Source of the DNA: a virus
DNA length: 42,147 nt
Strand: one strand, 5' to 3'
IMG/VR virus record: IMGVR_UViG_3300007512_001568
Coordinates: 1-42,147 of that record
Positions 35,603 through 42,147 of the stretch are shown here, one piece after another (the stretch's first letter is position 1; the number at the start of each line of letters is the position of its first letter). Both the position numbers and the translations under genes were made by a program. The notes beneath the pieces were generated by a model. It was not told the DNA's origin. It did not search any database and saw only the letters and a list, made by a program, of their open reading frames with translations.

Positions 35603-35689
35603 ACAAAAAAATCTTCAGAAAGCTCTCTTGAGGCGTTTTCTGGTTCAATTCTTTCAATCCAGCCAGTAATTATGTATTTGCTTTGTTCT
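35599..35689 (-). pseudogene. Duplicated 3' end of a 2-oxoglutarate oxygenase gene
   Basis: Directly after the stop of the oxygenase gene the frame reads KEQSKYIITGWIERIEPENA and ends RELSEDFFV-stop. It matches the end of the complete gene (EKYIITGWIESLNEENVSREF...DYFV) closely but is not identical. There is no room for the rest of the domain. This looks like the remnant of a second, diverged oxygenase or of an unequal exchange between phages. Confidence 0.75.
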
Positions 35690-36373
35690 TTATACAAAAT
35701 AATCTTGAGGGAACTCTCGAGAAACATTTTCCTCGTTAAGGCTCTCTATCCAGCCAGTAATGATATATTTTTCTTCTCCCTTGCTGGGGGGATTACCTCT
35801 GTGAAGATGTGTCCAATACGCTGGGAATAGGCCAGATGCACCAGCCTTTGGTTTGATTTTAAAGTTTTGAAACATAAATTCTGTTTCTCCTCCTTCTTTG
35901 ACATCATTTAGATACCATATAAAAGCCATCAGTCTGTCTTTCATGGTGGGGTCTTCGTTAAACTGTTCGTAATGCCAAGCGTAATACCCCCCGCCGTCTG
36001 AATATTTTTGTATTTGCATATGGGGATTTCCAAGCCGAACTGCTCCAAATCTGCCTTGAGCTGTTCTGACGAGACAAAGTTTGCTAGAAAACCCGGGTTT
36101 ACTCCCACATTTCATGGTTCTCCAAGGATATTTTGAGAGATACTCGACTAAAGAGTGCAATAACTCTTCTCTGAGGTAGTCGTATATGTAAGCCCAGTCT
36201 TTGTCATCTAGCTGATCGTGGATCATCAAGTCTGTTGACCTTTTGATTGAATGGTTCACTCCACTGCCAGAAACACCCTCACCTTTGTGTTGGGATTCCT
36301 CGAACTTATTTATGATTTTATCGCATACCTCACTTGACAGCGATTTTTCCCTTGTGTAAATTAGGTTACTCAT
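35690..36373 (-). CDS. 2-oxoglutarate/Fe(II)-dependent oxygenase (prolyl-4-hydroxylase type)
   Basis: 227 residues. YYAWHYEQ (His134, Glu136 as an HxE variant of HxD), YLNDVKEGGETEFM, GLFPAYWTHLHRGNPPSKGE (distal His) and KYIITGW (2OG-binding Lys) follow the P4H pattern. Such oxygenases are common in large phages and hydroxylate proteins or modify nucleic acids or sugars. Its neighbours suggest a glycan or glycoprotein target. It is followed by the remnant of a paralogue. Confidence 0.85.
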   Translation of the reverse strand: MSNLIYTREKSLSSEVCDKIINKFEESQHKGEGVSGSGVNHSIKRSTDLMIHDQLDDKDWAYIYDYLREELLHSLVEYLSKYPWRTMKCGSKPGFSSKLCLVRTAQGRFGAVRLGNPHMQIQKYSDGGGYYAWHYEQFNEDPTMKDRLMAFIWYLNDVKEGGETEFMFQNFKIKPKAGASGLFPAYWTHLHRGNPPSKGEEKYIITGWIESLNEENVSREFPQDYFV

Positions 36374-36374
36374 A

Positions 36375-36866
36375 TTAAAACTCCTTCTCTAATCCATAAT
36401 ACATATCTGGAATGTCGTCGTTTAACCTTAGGGGATTAAAGTTTAAGTTGGAAAAGTCAAAAGAAGAGCTCCCTTCGAAATATACTTTTAGGTTACAATT
36501 GAACTCGTTCACTTTCTCTGTGCAATACTTTTTTACTAATTCAAAGTCCACGGCTTTGCCCTCTTTTCCCTTCGCTACTAGGATAACGTCTTTATTGGCT
36601 AGATGGTTGTCAAAAATGCGAATTAACTTATCATCTTTCCAAAACTCTACCTTCCATTGCTCTATTTCTTCGAAGAAATGGCTTCCCCATGTACCAGTTG
36701 TGACCACCATTTCCCCTATGAACTCATATTCTTCAAAGGGATTTCTTCTTCTAAACCATTTTACAAAATAGTCAGAAGATTCTTCGCTGTCACTAATAAT
36801 GGAGACTTTCGCTTCTCCGGCAAAGTTTACATGGGCTATGCTAGATTTTGTTAAAGCTATTTTCAT
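36375..36866 (-). CDS. Hypothetical protein (163 aa)
   Basis: MKIALTKSSIAHVNFAGEAK, then strand-rich with VVTTGTWGSHFFEEIEQWKV and LIRIFDNHLANKDVILV; no motifs of known enzymes. ATG at 36866 is joined to the preceding small gene by TGATG. It may modify or bind the same glycan as its neighbours, but this rests on position only. Confidence 0.65.
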   Translation of the reverse strand: MKIALTKSSIAHVNFAGEAKVSIISDSEESSDYFVKWFRRRNPFEEYEFIGEMVVTTGTWGSHFFEEIEQWKVEFWKDDKLIRIFDNHLANKDVILVAKGKEGKAVDFELVKKYCTEKVNEFNCNLKVYFEGSSSFDFSNLNFNPLRLNDDIPDMYYGLEKEF

Positions 36867-36976
36867 CACCAGAACCAGACCATATAGTCTTCACCTTCTA
36901 CGTTTGTTGGGAGGATGTCGTATTGTTTTCTTTTCATGTACATAATAGATACGAAAATAATGTATAACCTATTCAT
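36866..36976 (-). CDS. Small hypothetical protein (36 aa)
   Basis: MNRLYIIFVSIMYMKRKQYD, then ILPTNVEGEDYMVWFW. It starts in an 8-bp overlap with the SET-domain gene and ends in a TGATG overlap with the next gene, so it fills the gap precisely. The hydrophobic start is too short for a sure membrane helix. Confidence 0.5.
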   Translation of the reverse strand: MNRLYIIFVSIMYMKRKQYDILPTNVEGEDYMVWFW

Positions 36977-37433
36977 AGTTTTTATAGTTATACTCACAAT
37001 TAGCATTTTTTAAATCTTTTTGATAATCTACTGTTAATTCCTCTCCCACTTTTATTTTTCTAATAGTCTTAAAGGGGTCTTCCCTCTCTGTGTCTAGCTC
37101 TATATTAGGGTCGGTGGAAGCGTTTAAAAACTGAGTTATGTGCAAAACCTCTAATTCACAAGGATGAACGAATAAACCTCTGTTGCTTAGTAGGTTATAG
37201 TCCAGCAACATCTTTCGCACCGGCTCATCAAGTTTGCTTATTTCGTGACTGGCTAGCCTAATAGTGCCGCCAAAGAAATGGTGGTTAGGGGTGGACCAAG
37301 GAGAAGCCCCAGAGGGAATCTCCTTGATCGCAAATACCCCTACTCCATGAGTTTTAGAAGGCTGAACTCTGCAATAAGTTTTGTTCTTTAGCCTGCTTAA
37401 TATTTCTTTAGTTATTAGGAGGTGGGGACTCAA
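36969..37433 (-). CDS. SET-domain protein, possible protein-lysine methyltransferase
   Basis: 154 residues. SKTHGVGVFAIKEIPSG (26-42), HITQFLNASTDPNIEL (98-113, where NHS is replaced by NAS) and VGEELTVDY (129-137) are the three core motifs of SET domains, which methylate protein lysines with SAM. The first two matter for SAM binding, and the Tyr of the last is catalytic. The start is unclear: only a TTG at 37433 is available, in a 26-bp overlap with the preceding gene. A target among phage or host proteins is unknown. Confidence 0.75.
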   Translation of the reverse strand: MSPHLLITKEILSRLKNKTYCRVQPSKTHGVGVFAIKEIPSGASPWSTPNHHFFGGTIRLASHEISKLDEPVRKMLLDYNLLSNRGLFVHPCELEVLHITQFLNASTDPNIELDTEREDPFKTIRKIKVGEELTVDYQKDLKNANCEYNYKNYE

Positions 37434-37938
37434 TTTTAACTGGTATAATCTTTCTAACAGGAGTGCTTACAAACTTAACGATTTTAAGGGTAGTCGTTAG
37501 CACGTTTTTAGCTAAGCCAATAGTTGCTACGACCGTGCCTCTTCCTCCCTCAATAGCAGAGCCAGCAGCCATGCCGACAGGAACCGCTACCGCTTCTGGG
37601 TGTTCTTTAACTGCTTTAATCGTATTTTTAAATTTAAATAAAGATACGACCTCGTTAAGCTTAACCTTCTCTCCGGTTTTTCCGGCTTCCTTGAACTTTT
37701 TCCAATCAATCTTAATGATTGAATCGGTTATTTCTTGAGAGCCTTGCATATAGTGACGAACGTAATTCCTCTTGAGCCAAGTAGAAGGCTTTTGGGCCTC
37801 AAACTTTGGTTCGTCTGGATTTACCCAACTGCCGTTCTCGTAAATAACGGTACGACCCAATAACTTAAGCTCCTCTGCTTGAGCAGGTGCTACAATCGCA
37901 AAGAGAGCTACCACGCTTAAATATTTTTTGATATACAT
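37408..37938 (-). CDS. Exported hypothetical protein (176 aa)
   Basis: MYIKKYLSVVALFAIVAPAQ is a signal peptide with likely cleavage at AQA-EE. The mature part contains a hydrophobic Gly/Ala region (AVAVPVGMAAGSAIEGG) that may insert into a membrane and a Pro-rich end. It is the first gene after the tRNA pair. A role in lysis or membrane interaction is conceivable; no family is recognised. Confidence 0.7.
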   Translation of the reverse strand: MYIKKYLSVVALFAIVAPAQAEELKLLGRTVIYENGSWVNPDEPKFEAQKPSTWLKRNYVRHYMQGSQEITDSIIKIDWKKFKEAGKTGEKVKLNEVVSLFKFKNTIKAVKEHPEAVAVPVGMAAGSAIEGGRGTVVATIGLAKNVLTTTLKIVKFVSTPVRKIIPVKIESPPPNN

Positions 37939-37989
37939 ATTTAATTTTAAATTTTAACTTTATTAATTCTACTTGAGTTAGTATGTTCA

Positions 37990-38066
37990 TGGCACCCCGA
38001 GCTGGACTCGAACCGGCAACCCTCTGCTTAGAAGGCAGATGCTCTATCCAATTGAGCTATCGGGGC
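37990..38066 (-). tRNA. tRNA-Arg (anticodon TCT)
   Basis: Minus strand cloverleaf: acceptor GCCCCGA/TCGGGGT (G-T at the end), D arm GCTC...GAGC, anticodon arm TCTGC-CTTCTAA-GCAGA, T loop TTCGAGT, encoded CCA. It reads AGA codons, which are frequent in these AT-rich genes. Confidence 0.95.
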
Positions 38067-38074
38067 ATAAAATC

Positions 38075-38147
38075 TGGGCCTTGCAGGATTTGAACCTGCG
38101 GCCAATCGATTATGAGTCGACTGCTCTAACCGCTGAGCTAAAGGCCC
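38075..38147 (-). tRNA. tRNA-Ile2 (anticodon CAT, lysidine type)
   Basis: Minus strand cloverleaf: acceptor GGGCCTT/AAGGCCC, anticodon loop CTCATAA in a GTCGA stem context typical of the Ile2 tRNA whose CAU is changed to lysidine-AU, T arm GCAGG-TTCAAAT-CCTGC. No CCA is encoded. An elongator Met identity is the alternative. It would read ATA codons. Confidence 0.9.
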
Positions 38148-38156
38148 GGTTTAGGT

Positions 38157-38387
38157 CTACTTATTGTTTAAGCTCTTTAACTCGCTGTGTATCTCGAATA
38201 TGACCAGCATCAATTCGGTGTATATTCGAACTGCTATTGGGCCAAGAACAGCCGTACTGATGCCGCTGATTAGATCTAACTTCATCGTAAAAAGGCCAAC
38301 AATAACGCAGCCAACCATAGCGATATAACTCAGGACCTTTAAGACTCCGGGAGTTATCATATATTTATAACTTAAGAACTCATTCAT
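38157..38387 (-). CDS. Two-pass membrane protein, DUF4282-like (76 aa)
   Basis: MNEFLSYKYMITPGVLKVLS, with transmembrane segments at about 16-34 and 40-64 (LSYIAMVGCVIVGLFTM; GISTAVLGPIAVRIYTELML). The FLSFxxMITP..I start and RIYxELxxVxF end match DUF4282-type small membrane proteins. Could serve as holin-like or general membrane protein. Confidence 0.65.
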   Translation of the reverse strand: MNEFLSYKYMITPGVLKVLSYIAMVGCVIVGLFTMKLDLISGISTAVLGPIAVRIYTELMLVIFEIHSELKSLNNK

Positions 38388-38403
38388 TATGTTTTATTAT
38401 TTA

Positions 38404-38643
38404 TTATGTTATTACTTGTGGCTCTTTTTGAGGTGGCCACACACCATCAAAGTCAATCGAATCCAATTCTTTAAATCCTTTTTTTTCTTTTTTTAAAAAT
38501 ATTAATTTACCGGGACACCTAAAGGGATAACTAAAAACCCAATCTATGTTTTTTACATCAGACTCGGCGGTCTTGCCTTCTGGCGTAACTATCTTAACGT
38601 GGGTTGCTCCCCTTGGTATGGGGCTAGTTTTTTTGAATGGCAT
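38404..38643 (-). CDS. Hypothetical protein (79 aa)
   Basis: MPFKKTSPIPRGATHVKIVT, strand-rich with an N-terminal PRGATHVKIV and acidic Trp-containing end. Overlaps the preceding gene by 20 bp. Function unknown. Confidence 0.65.
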   Translation of the reverse strand: MPFKKTSPIPRGATHVKIVTPEGKTAESDVKNIDWVFSYPFRCPGKLIFLKKEKKGFKELDSIDFDGVWPPQKEPQVIT

Positions 38644-38830
38644 CTTTTACCTCTTCAAAGGTTTCTCTTACTTTTATTTGATCTTTTCTCATCTGCAAAA
38701 CTGTGTTACCGGATGCGTCGGTCCAAAAACTTTGAATCTTAGTGGTATTAATAGATACTTTTCTCTCTTTGGGCTCACTCGCATACGTCGTTAAGCGGTC
38801 TAGTACTACTTCTGTTAGTTCTATAAACAT
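38624..38830 (-). CDS. Small hypothetical protein (68 aa)
   Basis: MFIELTEVVLDRLTTYASEP, then KERKVSINTTKIQSFWTDAS and VRETFEEVKDAIQKN. The layout (strand, NxxxIxxF, strand, VxExxxEV) resembles the same small beta family as the FlbD-like gene at 23553. Function unknown. Confidence 0.6.
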   Translation of the reverse strand: MFIELTEVVLDRLTTYASEPKERKVSINTTKIQSFWTDASGNTVLQMRKDQIKVRETFEEVKDAIQKN

Positions 38831-38833
38831 ATT

Positions 38834-39220
38834 TTATGTAATTGAAAGTTGCTCTGGGGCTTTGCGGTAAACTCTGTAGCTGTCGCAATCCTCATGAAAA
38901 GTGCTAATTTCTACAAATTTAACATCTCCGCCTTTTGGTATTAGTCTGTGAGGCATTAACCTGTCTAAAACAAATACTTCTCCCTCATTGATAGTCTTTA
39001 CGTATTTATCTGTGGTGATAGTATCAATAATCTCTACGTCCAAGGCCCCTTCTAGGATATAAAAAGTCTCATGCTTTTTTTGATGAAAATGCATTGAGGT
39101 TGAATGACCGAATTTGATATATAAAATTTTTCCACAATAGTTCTCTTCTTTGTTGTTGGCCATCCATATTTCATAGCCCCAATCTTTATCTACTTTTTTT
39201 GCTTTTGCTAAGGCACTCAT
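38834..39220 (-). CDS. Cupin-domain protein, mannose-6-phosphate isomerase-like
   Basis: 128 residues. VDKDWGYEIW, then SMHFHQKKHETFYILEGALD and VFVLDRLMPHRLIPKGG form a single cupin barrel with His/Glu metal ligands, closest in look to the cupin part of GDP-mannose pyrophosphorylase/phosphomannose isomerases. It may isomerise or bind a sugar phosphate for the glycan pathway. Own promoter at 39235-39263. Confidence 0.8.
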   Translation of the reverse strand: MSALAKAKKVDKDWGYEIWMANNKEENYCGKILYIKFGHSTSMHFHQKKHETFYILEGALDVEIIDTITTDKYVKTINEGEVFVLDRLMPHRLIPKGGDVKFVEISTFHEDCDSYRVYRKAPEQLSIT

Positions 39221-39234
39221 TACAATATACCCTT

Positions 39235-39263
39235 ATATTACCCTTAACTTGCTTCCATGTCAA
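39235..39263 (-). promoter_or_regulatory. Sigma70 promoter of the cupin gene
   Basis: Minus strand TTGACA (39258-39263), 17 bp, TAATAT (39235-39240), ATG 14 bases from the -10. Confidence 0.8.
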
Positions 39264-39304
39264 GTTTATTTCCTCAAACACTTTTTTGCATTTACTACAT
39301 GGAC

Positions 39305-39517
39305 TCACAGATCAGCTTCTCCGATATCTATAAAATAAAGAAGCCTATAGACTTTTTCCATTCCGACATCATCTTTTATTAGTTCTATAGGCATTTCCAT
39401 ATTTAGGTCTGAGTTTGGCGTGAGTAGCCAATCGGCTACTTTGTCGTCGGGCATAACTTCGCAACATTCGTTGACAACATTAACAAATTCAATTAGTTTG
39501 TCTTTTTCTATATTCAT
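39305..39517 (-). CDS. Solitary MbcA/ParS/Xre toxin-binding domain (DUF2384-like)
   Basis: 70 residues. WLLTPNSDLNMEMPIELIKD and MEKVYRLLYFIDIGEADL match the C-terminal antitoxin domain that neutralises RES/MbcT-type toxins (WLxTPNxxLxGxxPxELL...GxxxVxxLLxxIxxG). No RES toxin is next to it. A phage could use a lone antitoxin to block a host toxin-antitoxin defence. Coupled to the GspC-like gene by ATGA. Confidence 0.7.
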   Translation of the reverse strand: MNIEKDKLIEFVNVVNECCEVMPDDKVADWLLTPNSDLNMEMPIELIKDDVGMEKVYRLLYFIDIGEADL

Positions 39518-40209
39518 CTACTATCGCGCCTCTTTCTCCATTCGTCGTACTGGCGTCGTCTTTCGTTCTGATCTATGTTAACCTTTATTTGATGCTGTCC
39601 AGATTGCAGGCTTTCTATTCTTTTAAGTAGGTACTCTTTCCTGTCGCTGTCTTCCATTTTGTTAAGGTATTCTAACCCTCTCTCCATCGCTTTCTGCATT
39701 CTTGGATCAGTAATCCCCCTATTTCTTGATGGGACTTTTATAACACTAGGTCCTGCAGGGGGTCTTTTGCTCTTATCGTCTTTTTTATCGTCTTTTTTAT
39801 CTTTTTTTATAGCTGTTGTTTTAGAGACGCTAACAGGCTTTGTTATAATTGTCGGTAGCCTATTGTTTTCAAAAGAAATTAGCTGTTGTTGTCCATTATT
39901 TGAAACTAAAATAGACTCATTTAATATTTTTTTTAATTCTACTCCATCTTGCTCACTGTTTAGATTGAGAGATAAGAATTTGTCAGGTTGGCCAGCTCTT
40001 CTGAGAACTAGGTGGGCTTTCCTGACGCCATTAAGGCGTGTTAATCCAGTAAGGTATAAGTTGGGCTTAAGGATCTCTGAGACTGGAGGCAGGGCTGGCT
40101 TTGGCTGATCGGCCATTAGGTCGAAAGCGTTTCTATTTGGAATAGATTGGTATTGATTATCTTCTGCAAAAACAGAAGCCGCAAATAATAATGGTAATAG
40201 TTTTTTCAT
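39514..40209 (-). CDS. Exported GspC/PilP-like periplasmic protein
   Basis: 231 residues: signal peptide [15 protein letters not shown], then PNRNAFDLMADQPKPALPPV, PNLYLTGLTRLNGVRKAHLV and NESILVSNNGQQQLISF, the pattern of GspC/PilP-like homology domains in type II secretion and type IV pili. A Lys/Asp-rich linker and a charged helical C-terminus follow. I use the ATG at 40209 (ATGA overlap); an upstream ATG at 40236 overlaps more. Its place behind three prepilins supports a link to that machinery. Confidence 0.6.
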   Translation of the reverse strand: MKKLLPLLFAASVFAEDNQYQSIPNRNAFDLMADQPKPALPPVSEILKPNLYLTGLTRLNGVRKAHLVLRRAGQPDKFLSLNLNSEQDGVELKKILNESILVSNNGQQQLISFENNRLPTIITKPVSVSKTTAIKKDKKDDKKDDKSKRPPAGPSVIKVPSRNRGITDPRMQKAMERGLEYLNKMEDSDRKEYLLKRIESLQSGQHQIKVNIDQNERRRQYDEWRKRRDSR

Positions 40210-40481
40210 GGCGCTGAAGCGTGGCATTCGTAACATTTATCTGAAATCATTTTGTGATCTAACATTAAATCTCGCTTAGTGTAAGATGGAGTTGTTTCGG
40301 AAGTGTCCTCATCATGTCCATCTGTATAATAATAAACAATTAATTGCCTTCTGTAGTTGTGGCATTGGGCGGCTTGGGCGGCTTTTTTAGCTTTGCTGAG
40401 AGCAGATAAAAGCATCGCAACCAAAACCAATATAATAGACAAAGTAATTAATAGTTCCATGATTGTAAACCCTTTATTCAT
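40206..40481 (-). CDS. Prepilin-like protein, short
   Basis: 91 residues. [20 protein letters not shown] is a class III prepilin signal: cleavage Gly4/Phe5, Glu9 at +5 and a long hydrophobic helix. The globular part is short with two Cys. The ATG at 40481 overlaps the stop of the larger prepilin by 8 bp (ATGAATAA). It would be processed by a host prepilin peptidase. Confidence 0.85.
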   Translation of the reverse strand: MNKGFTIMELLITLSIILVLVAMLLSALSKAKKAAQAAQCHNYRRQLIVYYYTDGHDEDTSETTPSYTKRDLMLDHKMISDKCYECHASAP

Positions 40482-41466
40482 GATAAGGTTTCCATGTTGG
40501 GTGACTGCCCCATGTGTCATTCCAAAACCAGCCCCAAGAGTCATACATACTCCCGTTTTTTTCTCGTAGATTCCAGACTCTATTGTACCTGCCGATACCG
40601 CCCATTGCTCCGTACCATTTATGGCTATTGGGGTCGGGAACGATCGCTCTTTCTCGGAGCCAAGCTAAGTCTCTGTTGTTGGGACTTACTATCTTATCTT
40701 GGTTGGTTGTTGGGCTCATTGCCTCGGATGATATGGTTATTGTGTCGTCCTCAAGCCACCGTTTAAACTCGACATGAGCATCAACAAATGAAACCACTGA
40801 TCCGTTATTGTGGTAAACCCCGGGCCAGTCTTGAGAAAAGAAGCTCTCGCCTCCTTTGAGAATTGGCGCTACTCTGAAGTTACCAGCATTGATTGATTGA
40901 GCTGGCATTTCGATAAAAGTAAATAACTCGCTAGGACTGTATACGTCATCATAAGTGTGATGAATTTTAAACTGCGTATCTGATATCCACGGCCAACCAG
41001 ACCAACCGCCGACAAATAGGTTCACGCTATAAGAACGAGGCCTATTAACAATTTCAGGCTTAAGTGTGTCAGAAATGGGACCGGGCACTCGCACAGTCGA
41101 CTTGTCACCGGGACAATGATATATCCCCATTCCTGCATAAGGCTTCAAGGGTGAAAAAAACAAGGGCCTGTCGGTCTGCCCCCAAACTCCGTTACCGCTC
41201 ATACTGTCAGATACCCATGCCCACATACCAGAAGGCTCACCTGCCCAAGCCGAAGCGTAAGGGAACCTGTCTTCGTGATCGGCTGCAAACTCTGCGTAAG
41301 CAAGATTAAGTTGACGTTGATTATTTATACATTCCGCTTGCCATCCGGTCTGTTTTGCGGACGAAAGAGCAGGAAGTAGGAGAGCGGCCAGTATGGCAAT
41401 AATTGCAATGACCACTAACAACTCAATTAGACTAAAACCTTTTTTATTATTTATATTACCATTCAT
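40474..41466 (-). CDS. DUF1559-like prepilin with H-x9-DG-type C-terminal motif
   Basis: 330 residues. [20 protein letters not shown]: cleavage Gly10/Phe11, Glu15 at +5. The head has [53 protein letters not shown] and the closing [17 protein letters not shown], as in the prepilin-type proteins that are very numerous in Verrucomicrobiota, Lentisphaerota and Planctomycetota. It is a paralogue of the next upstream gene. The ATG at 41466 overlaps its stop; the longer form starting 41538 lies inside that gene. Confidence 0.85.
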   Translation of the reverse strand: MNGNINNKKGFSLIELLVVIAIIAILAALLLPALSSAKQTGWQAECINNQRQLNLAYAEFAADHEDRFPYASAWAGEPSGMWAWVSDSMSGNGVWGQTDRPLFFSPLKPYAGMGIYHCPGDKSTVRVPGPISDTLKPEIVNRPRSYSVNLFVGGWSGWPWISDTQFKIHHTYDDVYSPSELFTFIEMPAQSINAGNFRVAPILKGGESFFSQDWPGVYHNNGSVVSFVDAHVEFKRWLEDDTITISSEAMSPTTNQDKIVSPNNRDLAWLRERAIVPDPNSHKWYGAMGGIGRYNRVWNLREKNGSMYDSWGWFWNDTWGSHPTWKPYHE

Positions 41467-42147
41467 GATTCCAATACCATCCCCAAGAGTCTGTTCTCCC
41501 GTGATGTTTGTAAACATCGTATCCCTGTACGCTTGCATTTTGCGGACGCATTTGTCTGGCTAGCCCATGAACCCACCCGAACCATCGCCATTTTTGCGCT
41601 TTAAAGTTTTTTATTTTGGTTGTAGACCTGTCTTTTAGCCATTTTATGTCATCATTCCCATATGCTCTTCTTATTCCATATTTGAAATTAGACCCATCGA
41701 TGTGATATTTCACCTGAGCCTCTATTGTCCGCTCGTCTAGCCAGCGCTTTGTCTCAACATGGCCGTCTACAAAAGCTAACGCTGTTCCATCAATGTGGTA
41801 ATTTCCGGGAACATCCATATCGTATACCTTGTGAGTAGGTGGGCCTTCGTTCATGACTACTCTAAAACAACCGGCGTTAATAAATTCAAATGGCATTTCT
41901 ATAAATGTAAAAATTTTGGATGGGTTTTCAATTTCTTGCTGTTTGTGGTATATCTTCCATTCCCTGTCTCTATCTACTGGCCAACCAGACCATCCTCCTA
42001 CGTGAATGTTTATACTGTAGCTTCTATGCCTAGGCACCAGTTCTTTGAGGACGCCATACTTATTCGTTAGCCTTACCATGTCCTTATCGGCGGGACATTT
42101 AAATACCCCAGTGTTGTCTCTGGTTGTGCTGCCTACATAGTTAAAGA
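41456..42147 (-). CDS. DUF1559-like prepilin, N-terminus beyond window edge (partial)
   Basis: The frame is open to the last base, so the N-terminal helix lies outside. The visible part has [58 protein letters not shown] and the end [10 protein letters not shown]. It aligns through most of its length with the gene at 40474-41466, so the two arose by tandem duplication. An ATG at 42079 is internal and should not be taken as the start. Confidence 0.85.
   Translation of the reverse strand, partial: FNYVGSTTRDNTGVFKCPADKDMVRLTNKYGVLKELVPRHRSYSINIHVGGWSGWPVDRDREWKIYHKQQEIENPSKIFTFIEMPFEFINAGCFRVVMNEGPPTHKVYDMDVPGNYHIDGTALAFVDGHVETKRWLDERTIEAQVKYHIDGSNFKYGIRRAYGNDDIKWLKDRSTTKIKNFKAQKWRWFGWVHGLARQMRPQNASVQGYDVYKHHGRTDSWGWYWNHEW

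Noticed and set aside
39659-40108. Long plus-strand frames opposite the GspC-like gene and elsewhere
   Set aside because: They are antisense to genes with clear domains and overlap patterns, and have no promoter or ribosome site.

Overview
The window is best read as part of a large, virulent-type bacteriophage genome. Phage hallmarks are an adjacent rIIA/rIIB pair, a DUF932 protein, a gp88-family protein, an early-type SleB-like cell-wall hydrolase, three tRNA genes, dozens of very small overlapping genes and an almost complete lack of ordinary chromosomal genes. No terminase, capsid, tail, polymerase or integrase gene is visible, so this is an accessory and early portion. The host was probably Gram-negative (outer-membrane barrel, heptose enzymes, lipoproteins). 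The prepilin-like proteins at the right end look like families abundant in Verrucomicrobiota, Lentisphaerota and Planctomycetota, so a Verrucomicrobiota-like host is my inference.

Layout. 0.1-6.7 kb, minus strand: a membrane protein, an outer-membrane barrel, then a tightly overlapping glycan cassette (epimerase, methyltransferase, carbamoyltransferase, glycosyltransferase) and small genes. 6.9-14.4 kb, plus strand: an early-type module of about 23 small genes driven by 17 tandem near-consensus sigma70 promoters. 14.7-17.7 kb, minus strand: DUF932, a RuvB-like AAA+ ATPase and small genes, each with the same promoter type. 17.8-18.6 kb: AT-rich non-coding DNA with three 30-bp repeats and tRNA-Cys. 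18.6-27.6 kb, minus strand: small genes, a helix-hairpin-helix (HhH-GPD-like) protein, two small lipoproteins, rIIB and rIIA. 27.6-37.9 kb, minus strand: a second glycan-modification island (split HldE kinase and adenylyltransferase, LicD-cytidylyltransferase fusion, PseB-like dehydratase, PIG-L deacetylase fusion, glycosyltransferase-like protein), with two 2-oxoglutarate oxygenase-family proteins, a thermonuclease and a SET-domain protein. 38-42 kb, minus strand: tRNA-Arg, tRNA-Ile2, cupin, a ParS/MbcA-like antitoxin domain, a GspC-like periplasmic protein and three prepilin-like proteins in one translationally coupled operon.

The most striking signal is a 74-bp element present nine times between 7.1 and 16.0 kb. 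Every copy has two 25-bp imperfect palindromes separated by exactly 24 bp of GC-rich DNA. Eight of the nine lie upstream of a promoter at 18, 28, 38 or 70 bp from the -35 box, which are steps of about one or three helical turns. This looks like a phase-locked operator of an undescribed early-gene control system. The same promoters put start codons 6-11 nt after the -10 box, so at least 23 genes probably have leaderless or near-leaderless mRNAs, and six genes have their stop codon inside the next gene's -35 box.

Taken together, the early module would be transcribed by host RNA polymerase on entry, probably to take over the host. The two glycan islands would modify host or virion surface sugars. 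The pilin/GspC-like operon is unexpected cargo that may interact with the host type II secretion or type IV pilus machinery. Functions assigned from family resemblance were read by eye and not tested by database search.
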